Source: Massilia solisilvae (GTDB lineage: Bacteria > Pseudomonadota > Gammaproteobacteria > Burkholderiales > Burkholderiaceae_D). Taken from it: a stretch of 64,000 nucleotides of DNA. The notes below the pieces were generated by a model. The model saw only the letters and a list, made by a program, of their open reading frames with translations. It was not told where the DNA came from and did no database searches. Where the stretch lies: assembly GCF_024753215.1 (NCBI RefSeq), contig NZ_JANUGV010000002.1, forward strand, positions 971,041-1,035,040. The letters run 5' to 3'. Both the position numbers and the translations under genes were made by a program. Of this stretch, positions 17,808 to 27,600 are shown piece by piece. Position 1 is the stretch's first letter. Each line of letters begins with the position of its first letter.

Positions 17808-18860
17808 TTAAGCTGCCAAAGTTACCTGCGGCGCGCCGCCCTCCATCCGCCCGATGACCGCTGCGCTCTCGAAGCCTTCACGTTTGAACAAGGCCAGCAC
17901 CTCGTCCACGCTGCCCGGATCGCACGATACCAGCAGGCCGCCCGAGGTCTGCGGATCGGTCAGCAGTGCGCGCTGGGCGCCCGTGATCGCCGGCGCGAGC
18001 TGCACGTCGTGCCCGTACGCGTCCCAGTTGCGGCCGGACGCGCCGGTAAAGAAGCCGTCGTGCGCCAGTTGCTCGACGCCCGGCAGCAGCGGGATCGCCT
18101 TCATGTCCAGATGCGCGGCCAGCTTGGCGCCGCGCGCCAGTTCCAGCAGGTGGCCCAGGAGGCCAAAGCCGGTGACGTCGGTCAGCGCATGCACGCCGGC
18201 CATCTCGGACAGCAGCTTGCCTGGCTTGTTCAGCTTGGTGGTGTTGGCGATCATCGCGGCATAGCCTTCTTCGCCCAGCGCGTTCTTCTTGAGCGCGGCC
18301 GACAGCACGCCCACGCCGAGCGGCTTGCCCAGCACCAGCACGTCGCCGGCGCGCGCGTCGGCGTTGCGCTTGACCTTGGACGGGTGCACCAACCCCATCA
18401 CCACCAGGCCGTAGATGGGCTCCACCGAGTCGATCGTGTGGCCGCCGGCGATCGGGATGCCCGCTTCGGCGCAGACGGACTCACCGCCACGGATGATCTG
18501 GCCGATGGTCTCCAGCGGCAGCTTGTTGATCGGCATGCCCACCAGGGCGAGCGCCATGATCGGCGTACCGCCCATCGCGTACACGTCCGAGATCGCGTTG
18601 GTCGCGGCGATGCGGCCGAAGTCGAACGGGTCGTCCACGATCGGCATGAAAAAGTCGGTGGTGGCGATCAGCGCCTGCTCGTCGTTGAGCTTGTACACCG
18701 CGGCGTCGTCCGAGGTCTCGATGCCGACCATGAGCTGCGGCGGCACCGGAAAGCCGCTCGACTTCTTCAGGATTTCGGACAGCACGCCGGGCGCGATCTT
18801 GCAGCCGCAGCCGCCGCCGTGCGAGAACGAGGTCAGTTTGATGGGTTGTTCAGTGCTCAT
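17808..18860 (-). CDS. selD: selenide, water dikinase (selenophosphate synthase)
   Basis: Makes selenophosphate from selenide and ATP, the selenium donor for selenocysteine and 2-selenouridine tRNA. 350 residues, full length, with the active-site loop GGGCGCK (Cys18/Cys20/Lys21), so this is a cysteine rather than a selenocysteine form. Also seen: the nucleotide-binding TTDFFMPIVDDPFDFGRIAA-like region (DFFMPIVDDPFDFGR) and AGGHTIDS. selA, selB or mnmH, often adjacent, are not in the window, so which selenium pathway it feeds cannot be told here. Confidence 0.95.
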   Translation of the reverse strand: MSTEQPIKLTSFSHGGGCGCKIAPGVLSEILKKSSGFPVPPQLMVGIETSDDAAVYKLNDEQALIATTDFFMPIVDDPFDFGRIAATNAISDVYAMGGTPIMALALVGMPINKLPLETIGQIIRGGESVCAEAGIPIAGGHTIDSVEPIYGLVVMGLVHPSKVKRNADARAGDVLVLGKPLGVGVLSAALKKNALGEEGYAAMIANTTKLNKPGKLLSEMAGVHALTDVTGFGLLGHLLELARGAKLAAHLDMKAIPLLPGVEQLAHDGFFTGASGRNWDAYGHDVQLAPAITGAQRALLTDPQTSGGLLVSCDPGSVDEVLALFKREGFESAAVIGRMEGGAPQVTLAA

Positions 18861-18944
18861 GGTTCGCTTCCGTGTTGTCGGTTGGTTCGTGTTCGGGACA
18901 AACCGTGATTATCGCGCAAGTCGGTTCCGCTTGTGCCGCTGAAC

Positions 18945-18970
18945 AAAAAACGGCTCCCGAAGGAGCCGTT
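18945..18970 (-). terminator. rho-independent terminator of the helicase gene
   Basis: On the minus strand, AACGGCTCC and GGAGCCGTT form a 9-bp stem closed by a TTCG tetraloop, followed by a T-run. It lies 23 bases past the helicase stop. Confidence 0.9.
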
Positions 18971-18992
18971 GTCCGTATCACGTCAGGCGTGA

Positions 18993-20516
18993 TCAGTAGT
19001 CGCCGAAATTGCGGCGCGCGCTGTCGGTCGAGCGCGGGTGGGAACCCTTGTAGCCACCGCCGGAGCGGTTGTTGTAGCCCTCGCCGGAACGCTGCGGACG
19101 ATCGCCCGAGCGGTGGCCTTCGTTCGAACGGCGGCCGTCGTTGGCACGGTAGCCTTCGTTCGGGCGGTTGAGGCCTTCATTCGGACGGCCGTGGCCTTCG
19201 CCCTCGCGGCGCGGGGCGCCGGGGCCGAAGCTGCGCTGGCCCGGCTTTTTGCCATAGCGGCCTTCGCCCGGCTTCCAGCCCGGACGCGCAGCCGAACGGG
19301 GCGCCGGCGCGCGCTTCGGTTCCAGGCCTTCGACCACGTTCACCGGGATCGGCTGCTTGGTGAAGCGCTCGATGCGGCGCACGTGCATGCTCTCGGCGTG
19401 GTTCACCAGCGAGATCGCCAGGCCGTTGCGGCCGGCACGGCCGGTGCGGCCGATGCGGTGCACGTAGTCCTCGGGGAACTTCGGCAGGTCGTAATTGACC
19501 ACGTGGGTGATGTTCGGCACGTCGATGCCGCGTGCGGCCACGTCGGTTGCCACCAGCACCTTGACCTGGCCGCGGCGCAGGCCGTTCAGGGTGCGGTTGC
19601 GCGCGCCCTGGTGCATGTCGCCGTGCAGGGCAGCGGCGGCAAAGCCGGCGATGTTCAGGCGGTCGGCGATCATGTCGGCGTCGCGCTTGGTCGCGGTGAA
19701 CACCACGGCCTGATCGAGCGCGTCGTCGCGCAGCACGTGGTCGAGCAGGCGGTTCTTGTGCGACAGGTCGTCCACAAAGTGCACGCGCTGCTCGATGTTC
19801 TCGTGGCGCTTGGTGGCGCTGGCGATCTGGATCACCAGCGGGTCCTTGGTGATGCGGCGCGCCATGTTGCCCACCACGCCGTCGAGCGTCGCGGAGAACA
19901 GCATGGTCTGACGGCTTTCAGGCGTGGCGGCGACGATCTTTTCGATGTCCTCGATGAAGCCCATGTCCAGCATGCGGTCCGCTTCGTCGAGCACCAGCAT
20001 CTCCAGCTGGGAGAAGTCGATCTTGCCCGACTCCATGTGATCGATCAGGCGGCCCGGCGTTGCCACCAGGATTTCCGGATTCTTGGCCAGCAGTTGCATC
20101 TGCTTGGGGTAGGGCATGCCGCCCAGGATCGACACCGCGCGGACGCGGCGGATGTGCGCACCGTATTTTTCGGTGGCGGTGGTGACCTGCAGCGCCAGTT
20201 CGCGGGTCGGGGTCAGCACCAGCATCTTGGGCTGGGCCGGGCGGAAGCGCACGCGCTCGCCGCGCGAGCGGGCCGACTGCGCTTCCTGCGCAGGGGTGCG
20301 GCCCATCGGGGCCTGTTCCGCGCTGGCCAGTTTGTGCAGGGCCGGCAGCATGAACGCCGCGGTCTTGCCCGAGCCGGTCTGCGACGACACCAGCAGGTCG
20401 CGCCCGCCAATGCCGGCCGGGACGGCCTGTTCCTGGACCGGGGTCGGCTGGGTGTAGCCGGCGTCGGTGACGGCTTTGACGATAGAAGGGTGTAAGCCTA
20501 GTGCTTCAAAATTCAT
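18993..20516 (-). CDS. rhlE: DEAD-box ATP-dependent RNA helicase, RhlE type
   Basis: 507 residues. The two-domain helicase core (1-380) carries Q-motif PTPVQEQ, Walker A SQTGSGKT, PTRELA, the DEAD box in VLDEADRMLDMGF, SAT, and HRIGRTGRAGR. The tail (about 385-507) is basic and glycine-rich with imperfect RPNEG/RSNEG/RSGEG repeats, typical of RNA-binding tails that tether these helicases. The likely role is unwinding short RNA duplexes in ribosome assembly or RNA decay. It has its own terminator and a long untranslated stretch upstream. RhlE versus a close paralogue is not certain. Confidence 0.88.
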   Translation of the reverse strand: MNFEALGLHPSIVKAVTDAGYTQPTPVQEQAVPAGIGGRDLLVSSQTGSGKTAAFMLPALHKLASAEQAPMGRTPAQEAQSARSRGERVRFRPAQPKMLVLTPTRELALQVTTATEKYGAHIRRVRAVSILGGMPYPKQMQLLAKNPEILVATPGRLIDHMESGKIDFSQLEMLVLDEADRMLDMGFIEDIEKIVAATPESRQTMLFSATLDGVVGNMARRITKDPLVIQIASATKRHENIEQRVHFVDDLSHKNRLLDHVLRDDALDQAVVFTATKRDADMIADRLNIAGFAAAALHGDMHQGARNRTLNGLRRGQVKVLVATDVAARGIDVPNITHVVNYDLPKFPEDYVHRIGRTGRAGRNGLAISLVNHAESMHVRRIERFTKQPIPVNVVEGLEPKRAPAPRSAARPGWKPGEGRYGKKPGQRSFGPGAPRREGEGHGRPNEGLNRPNEGYRANDGRRSNEGHRSGDRPQRSGEGYNNRSGGGYKGSHPRSTDSARRNFGDY

Positions 20517-20869
20517 TGTCTACTTTACTCGTTTCTTTCAAGTGGGCGCCCGGGCCATCAAGGACGAGCGCGAAAATAGCAACGCGAACCAACCAACAAC
20601 GAAATGACTTAAAAGATGAAAAAGAAATTTCGGCACAAAAGCTTTGCGCCGGGACGGTGCCAGGTTGCGGCACACAGGGCGGAGGGCTTTTCGGGAGGGT
20701 ATCTCGTGGATACCTTGGGCTTGCGAAGCTGCTAGTGATGCTGCTTGCGAACTACTTGCCGCGATGGGAGCGGCGGTGATTTTTGCAGCGCACAAGACGA
20801 ACTATACCGCAGTTTGGGCCCGCATGTATAGTCCGCCCTGTTTTTTTCTGCGGCCCGGCCGCTGCCGCG
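20517..20869. other. intergenic region upstream of the helicase gene
   Basis: 353 bases, AT-richer than its surroundings. No convincing gene on either strand. It probably holds the helicase promoter and a long 5' leader: on the minus strand TATAGT occurs at about 20803-20808 and TATACA at about 20822-20827, but neither has a clear -35 box. Long leaders are common on cold-inducible helicase genes. Confidence 0.4.
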
Positions 20870-22144
20870 TCAGCGCTTGTGGGTGTGTCCGTTGCGCGGC
20901 TTGAAGCGCGACGTGCCGCTGTACTTGTTGCTGGTGCGATTGCGGTGGTCGGCCTCGAACGACACGACGGCGTTGTCCATCACGCTTTCGGCAATGTCGC
21001 CGGTGCTGGCCGAGGTCCTGGGCACCAGGATCGTGGAACCGGTCTTCAGGCGGCTCTGCGCCGGAATGTTGTTGGCCTGGCGGATCACTTCAGGCGTGGT
21101 GTGGAATTTGGACGCCAGCGTGGCGATGCTCTCCTTGGCGCCGGTGATCTTGTGCGTGGTCCAGGTGGACAGCGCGCGGCCCCATTGCGACAGGTTGATG
21201 TGGAACTTCTCCGCGTTTTCCTTCGGCAGCAGGATCTTGGTCTCTTCGCCGGTGATCACCGGCTTCTTGAACTGCGGGTTGAGCGCCTTGAATTCGTCCA
21301 CCGACATTTCGGCCAGCTGCGCGGCGATCGCCACGTCGATGTCGCTGGTCTTGTCCACCTGGGTGAAGTAGGGCGAGTTCTCGATGTTCGGCAGGCTGAC
21401 GCCGTACTGGCCCGGGTTGGCGATGATGTTCTTGACCGCCTGCAGCTTGGGCACGTAGTTGCGCGTCTCGGCCGGCATCAGGTCGGACAGGCTGTCGAAA
21501 TCGGTGGGCTTGCCCAGCGCCTGGTTGCGCTTGATGGCACGCTGGACATTGCCTTCACCCCAGTTGTAGGCGGCCAGCGCAAGCTGCCAGTCGCCGAACA
21601 TGGTGTACAGCCGCTGCAGGTAGGTGAGCGCGGCATCGGTCGAGGCCAGCACGCCGCGGCGCTCGTCCTTGAACATGTTCTGCTTGAGGTTGAAGTCCTT
21701 GCCCGTGCCCGGCACGAACTGCCACAGGCCGGATGCGTTGGCGGTGGACAGCGCCTGCGGGTTGAACGCCGACTCGATCACCGGCAGCAGGGCCAGCTCG
21801 GTCGGCATGCCGCGCTTTTCGAGCTCGGACACCACGTGGTACAGGTACAGCGACGCGCGGCCGGCGGTGCGCGCCAGGTAATCCGGCCGGCTCACATACC
21901 ACTGCGTGTTGCGCGCGACCAGCGCATTGTCCAGGTCGGGAATGGCATAGCCGCTGCGAATGCGGCCCCACAGGTCCGGGTCCTTGTAGTCGTCCAGCCG
22001 GGATGCGCCCGACTGCGCCTGGGCGCTGCGGATGCTGGCCACCGGCGCGCCAGTGCTGGCGTTGTCGGCGGCGTGGCTGAGGGCAGGGGCGAGCAGGAAA
22101 GCCAAAGCGGCCACTGCGCGGGAAATGCGGGTCGTTTCGTGCAT
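20870..22144 (-). CDS. mltD: membrane-bound lytic murein transglycosylase D
   Basis: Cleaves peptidoglycan glycan strands to 1,6-anhydro products in the periplasm. 424 residues: a signal peptide (cleavage near LSHA-ADN), an SLT domain with catalytic Glu in LLPVIESAFNPQALS and AAYNWGEGNVQRAI, then an MltD-type middle region and a LysM-like domain (about residues 330-385, IATLASKFHTTPEVIRQANN ... TILVPR) that binds glycan. I see one clear LysM, while E. coli MltD has two. No lipobox cysteine is visible after the signal, unlike E. coli MltD, so it may be soluble in the periplasm. Confidence 0.9.
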   Translation of the reverse strand: MHETTRISRAVAALAFLLAPALSHAADNASTGAPVASIRSAQAQSGASRLDDYKDPDLWGRIRSGYAIPDLDNALVARNTQWYVSRPDYLARTAGRASLYLYHVVSELEKRGMPTELALLPVIESAFNPQALSTANASGLWQFVPGTGKDFNLKQNMFKDERRGVLASTDAALTYLQRLYTMFGDWQLALAAYNWGEGNVQRAIKRNQALGKPTDFDSLSDLMPAETRNYVPKLQAVKNIIANPGQYGVSLPNIENSPYFTQVDKTSDIDVAIAAQLAEMSVDEFKALNPQFKKPVITGEETKILLPKENAEKFHINLSQWGRALSTWTTHKITGAKESIATLASKFHTTPEVIRQANNIPAQSRLKTGSTILVPRTSASTGDIAESVMDNAVVSFEADHRNRTSNKYSGTSRFKPRNGHTHKR

Positions 22145-22465
22145 AGCTATCCAGTGTTGCGTCCGGGAACTACTTGGCCGGGGAGTTTGGGAGTGTAAGG
22201 ATGAGGCCCCAAGCCAGTCAAGAAATATGTCGAGCTCGTTACAAATTTTTCTGTTTTAAATCTATTGTTAAGTGCTTGATTCTTTGCGGCAATCTTTGTA
22301 ATGGCACTAACGGAACAACAACTTTTTTGCCTTGAAGAACGATCCGAAATGTGAAATGCGGCCGATGGCGGCATTGACCGCCGGTTACTTTCGAGGCAGC
22401 GCATCGCGCCGCGACGGAGTATATTTGCTTGCAGCACTGTAATTCCAACGTGACACTGTTCAAGT
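22145..22465. other. intergenic region between divergent mltD and FMN reductase genes
   Basis: 321 bases, unusually AT-rich in its middle (about 22230-22330). It must hold the promoters of both divergent genes. I see no gene, no strong hairpin and no clear sigma-70 pair. Confidence 0.4.
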
Positions 22466-22987
22466 ATGAAAAACTCTGTGATCCTCGCCGTCTCCGGCAG
22501 CCTGCGGGCCGCCTCCTACAACACGGCAGCCCTGCGGGCAGCCCAACAGGTGGCCCCGCCGTGGGCGGAGGTGCGCCTGTTCGACGGCATTGGCGCGCTG
22601 CCGCTGTTCAACCCTGACCTCGACAACGCGGCGCCGGAGCCGGTGACTGCATGGCGCACCGCGCTGGCCGAAGCGGACGCGGTGCTGATCGCCAGCCCCG
22701 AGTACGCGCACGGGGTGACGGGTGTGTTAAAGAACGCGCTCGACTGGGTGGTGAGCATGCAGCACCTGCCGGGCAAGCGCGTTGCGCTGCTCAACACCTC
22801 GCCGCGCGCCTACCATGCGCAGGAGTCGCTGCGCGAGATCTTGCGCACGATGTGCCTGCGGCTGGTGCCCGAAGCCTCGATCGACCTGCCGCTGCAGGGC
22901 AGCCGGATGGGGGTGAACGGCATCCTGGCGCGGCCCGACATGGTGCAGGCCCTGCGCGGCGCGGTCGAGGTGCTGGCGGCACCGTAG
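22466..22987 (+). CDS. NADPH-dependent FMN reductase family protein
   Basis: 173-residue flavodoxin-fold protein. The phosphate loop SGSLRAASYNT (SGSxRxxSxN) binds FMN, SPEYAHGVTGVLKNALDW is the second flavin loop, and the sheet-helix pattern continues to the end. Relatives reduce FMN, quinones, chromate or azo dyes with NAD(P)H; the substrate here cannot be told. It is a single gene, and no clear ribosome-binding site precedes the ATG. Confidence 0.85.
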   Translation: MKNSVILAVSGSLRAASYNTAALRAAQQVAPPWAEVRLFDGIGALPLFNPDLDNAAPEPVTAWRTALAEADAVLIASPEYAHGVTGVLKNALDWVVSMQHLPGKRVALLNTSPRAYHAQESLREILRTMCLRLVPEASIDLPLQGSRMGVNGILARPDMVQALRGAVEVLAAP

Positions 22988-23101
22988 CAATGCTCGCGGC
23001 TGTCTAAAAGGTACAGTCTGCCATCGCCGGAACTATGAGCGCACGCAAAGAGTGCGTACAATCCCGGCTTTGCGCGGAGCGCATTTTTTAGAAGGCATCA
23101 C

Positions 23102-23665
23102 ATGAGCACTACCGACCTGAACGATGATGCGGTCATCGAATCGACCCGCCGCTGGCTGGAACGCGCGGTGATCGGCCTGAACCTTTGCCCGTTTGCCAAG
23201 TCGGTGTATGTGAAGGAACAGGTGCGCTACGTGGTGTCGCACGCCACCACGCCCGAGGCGCTGCTGGAACAGCTGATGGACGAGCTGCAGCTGCTGTCCG
23301 ACACCAGCGCGGAAAAGATCGACACCACGCTGCTGATCCACCCGGGCGTGCTGACCGAATTCCTCGATTTCAACGACTTCCTCGACGTCGCCGACGCCGC
23401 CCTCGAAGACATGGAGCTCGAGGGCGAGTTGCAGGTGGCCAGCTTCCACCCCGAGTTCCAGTTCGCGGACACGGACCAGAACGACATCTCGAATTACACC
23501 AACCGCGCGCCGTACCCGATCCTGCACCTGCTGCGCGAAGACAGCATCGCGCGCGCGGTCGAGGCCTTCCCCGACGCGGCCGATATCTTCGAGAAGAACA
23601 TCGAGACCATGGAAAAGCTCGGCCACGAGGGCTGGGACAAGCTCGATGTCGGACCTGCCCGCTGA
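23102..23665 (+). CDS. DUF1415 family protein
   Basis: 187 residues. Recognised by the N-terminal RRWLERAVIGLNLCPFAKSV and HPEFQFADTDxNDxxNYTNRxPYP-type centre (HPEFQFADTDQNDISNYT) of DUF1415. A cysteine in LCPFAK is conserved in the family as I know it. Function unknown. AGAAGG lies before the ATG. It overlaps the DUF1289 gene by 20 bases, and the two are a common pair in proteobacteria. Confidence 0.85.
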   Translation: MSTTDLNDDAVIESTRRWLERAVIGLNLCPFAKSVYVKEQVRYVVSHATTPEALLEQLMDELQLLSDTSAEKIDTTLLIHPGVLTEFLDFNDFLDVADAALEDMELEGELQVASFHPEFQFADTDQNDISNYTNRAPYPILHLLREDSIARAVEAFPDAADIFEKNIETMEKLGHEGWDKLDVGPAR

Positions 23666-23849
23666 CAAGCTGCCGCCACGGCCGGACACCCCGTGCGTGG
23701 CGGTTTGCTCGACCACGTTCGACGAGGTGTGCCGCGGCTGCGGGCGCACCGTGGTCGAGGTCGCGCACTGGGTGTCGATGAGCGCCGAACAGAAAGAACT
23801 GGTGTGGCAGCGCATCCTGGCGCAGGGCTACCCGCGCCGGAACGGCTGA
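23646..23849 (+). CDS. DUF1289 family cysteine-rich small protein
   Basis: 67 residues with the family pattern PCVAVCSTTFDEVCRGCGRT (four cysteines), then EVAHWVSMSAEQKELVWQRI. The cysteines suggest a metal or iron-sulfur site, unproven. Its start lies inside the 3' end of the DUF1415 gene, so translation is probably coupled. Confidence 0.85.
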   Translation: MSDLPADKLPPRPDTPCVAVCSTTFDEVCRGCGRTVVEVAHWVSMSAEQKELVWQRILAQGYPRRNG

Positions 23850-23890
23850 CCCTAAGTGGGTGGGAGTTCGGCTGGGCACTGCCCAGCCTC

Positions 23891-23910
23891 ACCCTGCCCA
23901 CGCGTTCAGG
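23891..23910. repeat. possible fragment of repeat family B
   Basis: ACCCTGCCCACGCGTTCAGG resembles the inner arm of family B (TGCCCACGCGT) seen at 55801-55811. Only one arm is clear, so this may be chance. Confidence 0.3.
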
Positions 23911-23916
23911 CATGCC

Positions 23917-24423
23917 TCAGAAACTCCCGATGAAATCGCGCTTGCCGATTTCGACCCCGCTGTGGCGCAGGATTGCGTACGCGGTCGTCAGGTGAAAATA
24001 GAAGTTGGGCAGCGCGTAATGCAGCAGGTAAGGCTGGCCCTTGAACTCGCGGGGGTTGCCCGCCACCGTCAGCACGATGTCGCGCGCCTCGCTGGCGGCG
24101 ATCGCCTCGCGCGGCAAGCCTTCGATGAAAGCCAGCGTCTTCCCGATCCGCTGCCGCAGCTCGCCAAAGCTCTGTTCCGTATCCTCGTAGCGCGGCACCT
24201 CGACACCCGCCAGGCGCGCACACGCCCCCTTGGCGAAGTCAGCCGCGATCTGCACCTGGCGCGTCAGCGGGAACATATCCGGGTACAGCCGCGCCTGCAG
24301 CAGCGCCGCCGGCTCGATCTTGCGCGCGCTGGCGTGTGCCTCGGCCTTGTCCAGAATGGCGGACAGGCTGCCCAGCATCTGGCGGAACACGGGCACCGAA
24401 GCGTCGTACATTGAAACGGTCAT
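23917..24423 (-). CDS. DUF1993 family protein
   Basis: 168 residues, all-helical, related to the DinB-like four-helix fold. Family marks: MYDASVPVFRQMLGSLSAIL near the start, LYPDMFPLTRQVQIAADFAKG, and FYFHLTTAYAILRHxGVxIGKRDF near the end (HLTTAYAILRHSGVEIGK). Function unknown. The ATG at 24423 is set by AAGGAG 7 bases upstream; the longer frame lacks any site. Confidence 0.88.
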   Translation of the reverse strand: MTVSMYDASVPVFRQMLGSLSAILDKAEAHASARKIEPAALLQARLYPDMFPLTRQVQIAADFAKGACARLAGVEVPRYEDTEQSFGELRQRIGKTLAFIEGLPREAIAASEARDIVLTVAGNPREFKGQPYLLHYALPNFYFHLTTAYAILRHSGVEIGKRDFIGSF

Positions 24424-24608
24424 GTTGGTCTCCTTCAGAAATGACGCAATGATAACAACTCCCTTCAATCTGCGTAGTGAATTGCACATTTTGCACTTTT
24501 AGTTTCTCTGTTCCAATTTTCGTGACGAGGAGCAAGGTTTAGGCGCATAATGTTGACGTGCAATATTGCTCGCTTGGCAGCTGGTTTTTTAACATTTCGG
24601 ATCCTTTC

Positions 24609-27600
24609 ATGCCGAAGACCGATTTCTTCCGATTCCCTCTTTACCTGGGCAAGATCTACGGGAAGTCGATCTATGGCGCACTGCTGTTGGTCGTGCTGGG
24701 GGGATTGGCGATTCCGGCCGGCGTGGGCAGTTATTTCCTGATCGGCGTGCAGGAGCAGCGCGCCGCCGAGACGGCGCTGAACGAGTCGCTGCAGCGCAAC
24801 GCCGACATCCTGGCGCTGGGCGTGCAGGAATCGCTCTGGAACATGAACGCCGAAGCGGCGCGCCAGCTTGCCGAGTCGGTGATGCGCGACCCTTCGGTCG
24901 TGCATGTGGTGGTGCGCGGCGCGTCCGACCCCGGCTTTGTCGACCTGCGCTCGACCCGCGTCCCGGCCGGCCAACTGCGGCGCACGCAGCGCCACGTGTT
25001 CATGCACGGCCAGCCGATCGGCAGCATCACGGTCGAGATGGACGACCTGCGCAGCCAGCACGACCTGCACACCCGGCAGGTGAACCGGGCGCTGGTGCTG
25101 GTCGGGCAGCTGGCCGGCTCGGTCCTGCTCATCGCGCTGTTCCTTAAATATCGCTTGCTGCAGCCGCTGCGCGCGCTGACCGGTTTTTCCGACCGCCTGT
25201 CGCGCGGCGACTTCGAAACCCCGCTGACGCTGGCCGCCAGCGACGAGCTGGGGCTGCTCGGCAGCCAGATGGACAGCATGCGCATCGCGATCCGCAACCT
25301 GTTCCTCGACATCGGCCGGCGCGAGGAGCGCTTTCGCTCGATCGTGGCCCAGGTGCCCGGCGTGGTGTTCCGCGCCCGTTTCGGCGGTGCGATCGAATTC
25401 GTCAGCGATGCGGCCGAGGAAATCACCGGGCATCCGGCCAAGCGCTTCATCGGCGCGCCGGCCGAACACTGGTCCGACCTCATCTGCCCGGAAGACCGGC
25501 GCATGCAGCGGCGCGTGGTCAAGGAGGCGGTGGAGGCTGGCCGGCCCTACGAGGTCGAGTACCGCATCATCGACGCCTGGGGCATCGAGCGCTGGGTGCT
25601 GGAAAGCGGCCAGCCGGTGGACGAGCCGGGCGTGTCCGCCTGCCGTATCGACGGCATCATCTACGACATCAGCGAACGCAAGCACAACGAGATGCAGATC
25701 GAGGAGCTGCTGACCGAGCAGGGCGTCATCCTCGACAACGTGATGTTCGGCGTGATGTTCGTGCGCGAGCGGCGCGTCATCTCGGCCAACCGCCATTGCG
25801 AGGAGCTGTTCGGCTACACCAATGGCCAGCTGGTCGGCGCCTCGACCGAACTGCTGTTCCCCAGCCCGCACGACTACGAACGCGCCGGCGAGAGCCACTA
25901 CCCGGTCCTGGCGGAGGGCGGCAAGGTCGAGGAAGAGCGCCAGTTCCGGCGCCGCGACGGCAGCCTGATCTGGTGCCTGGTGAGCGGGCGCGCGCTCGAC
26001 CCGCTGCGGCCGCACGAAGGCAGCCTCTGGGTGTATGCCGACATCACGGCACGCAAGCTGGCCGACGAGAACCTGCGCCTGTGGGCGACCGCGCTCGAGC
26101 ACATTGCCGACGGCGTGATGGTGATCGACCTGAACGGCAAGATCATCGCCACCAATCCCGCGTTCACCCAGATTACCGGCTACACCGAGGCTGAAGCGCT
26201 GGGCCAGCAGTCGAGCCTGACGAGCTCCAAGCGCCACGACGAGCGTTTCTACGACGCGCTGTGGCGCGACCTGGCCGAATCCGGCTTCTGGCGCGGCGAG
26301 ATCTGGAACGCCCGCAAGAACGGCGAGGTGTACCTGGAGTGGCTGACGGTATCGGCGGTGCGCGACGATTCGGGCGCGGTGACCCATTATGTGGCGGTGT
26401 TCAGCGACATCACGCGCGCCAAGGAGGCGCAGACCAAGCTCGACCACCTGGCGCACCACGACCCGCTGACTGCGCTGCCGAACCGGCTGCTGTTCCACGA
26501 CCGCCTGCAGCACGCGCTGCAGCAGGCCGCGCGCAACAAGACCGAGCTGGCGGTGCTGTTCATCGACCTGGACCGCTTCAAGAACGTGAACGACACGCTG
26601 GGCCACCACATCGGCGACGAGCTGCTCAAGCAGGTGGCGCGCGCGCTGTCGAGCAACCTGCGCGAGGGCGACACGCTGGCGCGCCTGGGCGGCGACGAGT
26701 TCATCGTCCTGCTCGAAAATATCGACGGCCAGTTCGGCGCCGGCCATGTGGCGGGCAAGCTGGTGTCGATGTTCGAGCAACCGTTCACGGTGTCCGACTA
26801 CGAGCTGTTCGTCACCTGCAGCGTGGGCGTGAGCATGTACCCGCAAGACGCGCAGGACCTGAACATGCTGATCCGGAATGCGGACGTGGCGATGTACCAG
26901 GCCAAGGCACGCGGGCGCAACAACTTCCAGTTCTACGCGCCGTCCATGACCGGCGAAGGCCTGGAACGCCTGCGCATCGAGACCATGCTGCGCCGCTCGA
27001 TCGAAAAGGGCGAGATCTTCCTGCACTACCAGCCGCAGGTGGAGATCGATTCCGGCCGCCTGATCGGGGTCGAGGCGCTGGTGCGCTGGCAGAACCCGGA
27101 GCTGGGCCTGGTGCCGCCGGCGCGCTTCATCCCGCTGGCCGAGGACACCGGCTTCATCAGCCAGCTTGGCGAATGGGTGCTGGAGCAGGCGTGCACGCAG
27201 ATGGTGCGCTGGCAGGAAGCGGGTTTCGTGGTGCCCAAGCTGGCGGTCAACCTGTCGGTGCGCCAGTTCGAGCGCGGCAGCATCGCCGCCATGGTGGCCG
27301 GCGTGCTGCACGAGTCAGGGCTGGAGCCGGCGCGCCTGCAGCTGGAAGTGACGGAGTCGGTGATCATGAACACCGGCGACGCGCTCCAGTTCATCAACGA
27401 CCTGCACGAGGTCGGCGTGGGCCTGGCGATCGACGACTTTGGCACAGGTTACTCTTCGCTGGCATACTTGAAGCAATTGCCGGTGCAGACGCTGAAGATC
27501 GACCGCAGCTTTATCAAGGACATTTCAACCGACGCCAACGACGAGGCGATCGCGGTCGCGATCATCCAGCTCGGCAAGAGCCTGAATCTGTCGGTCATCG

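Noticed and set aside
20538..20795. 85-codon minus-strand frame upstream of the helicase gene
   Set aside because: No family resemblance, no ribosome-binding site, and it lies in a probable leader.
20828..20870. Hairpin GCGGCCCGGCCGC as an mltD terminator
   Set aside because: The T-run lies on the wrong side for minus-strand transcription; downstream of mltD the minus strand has A residues after the hairpin.
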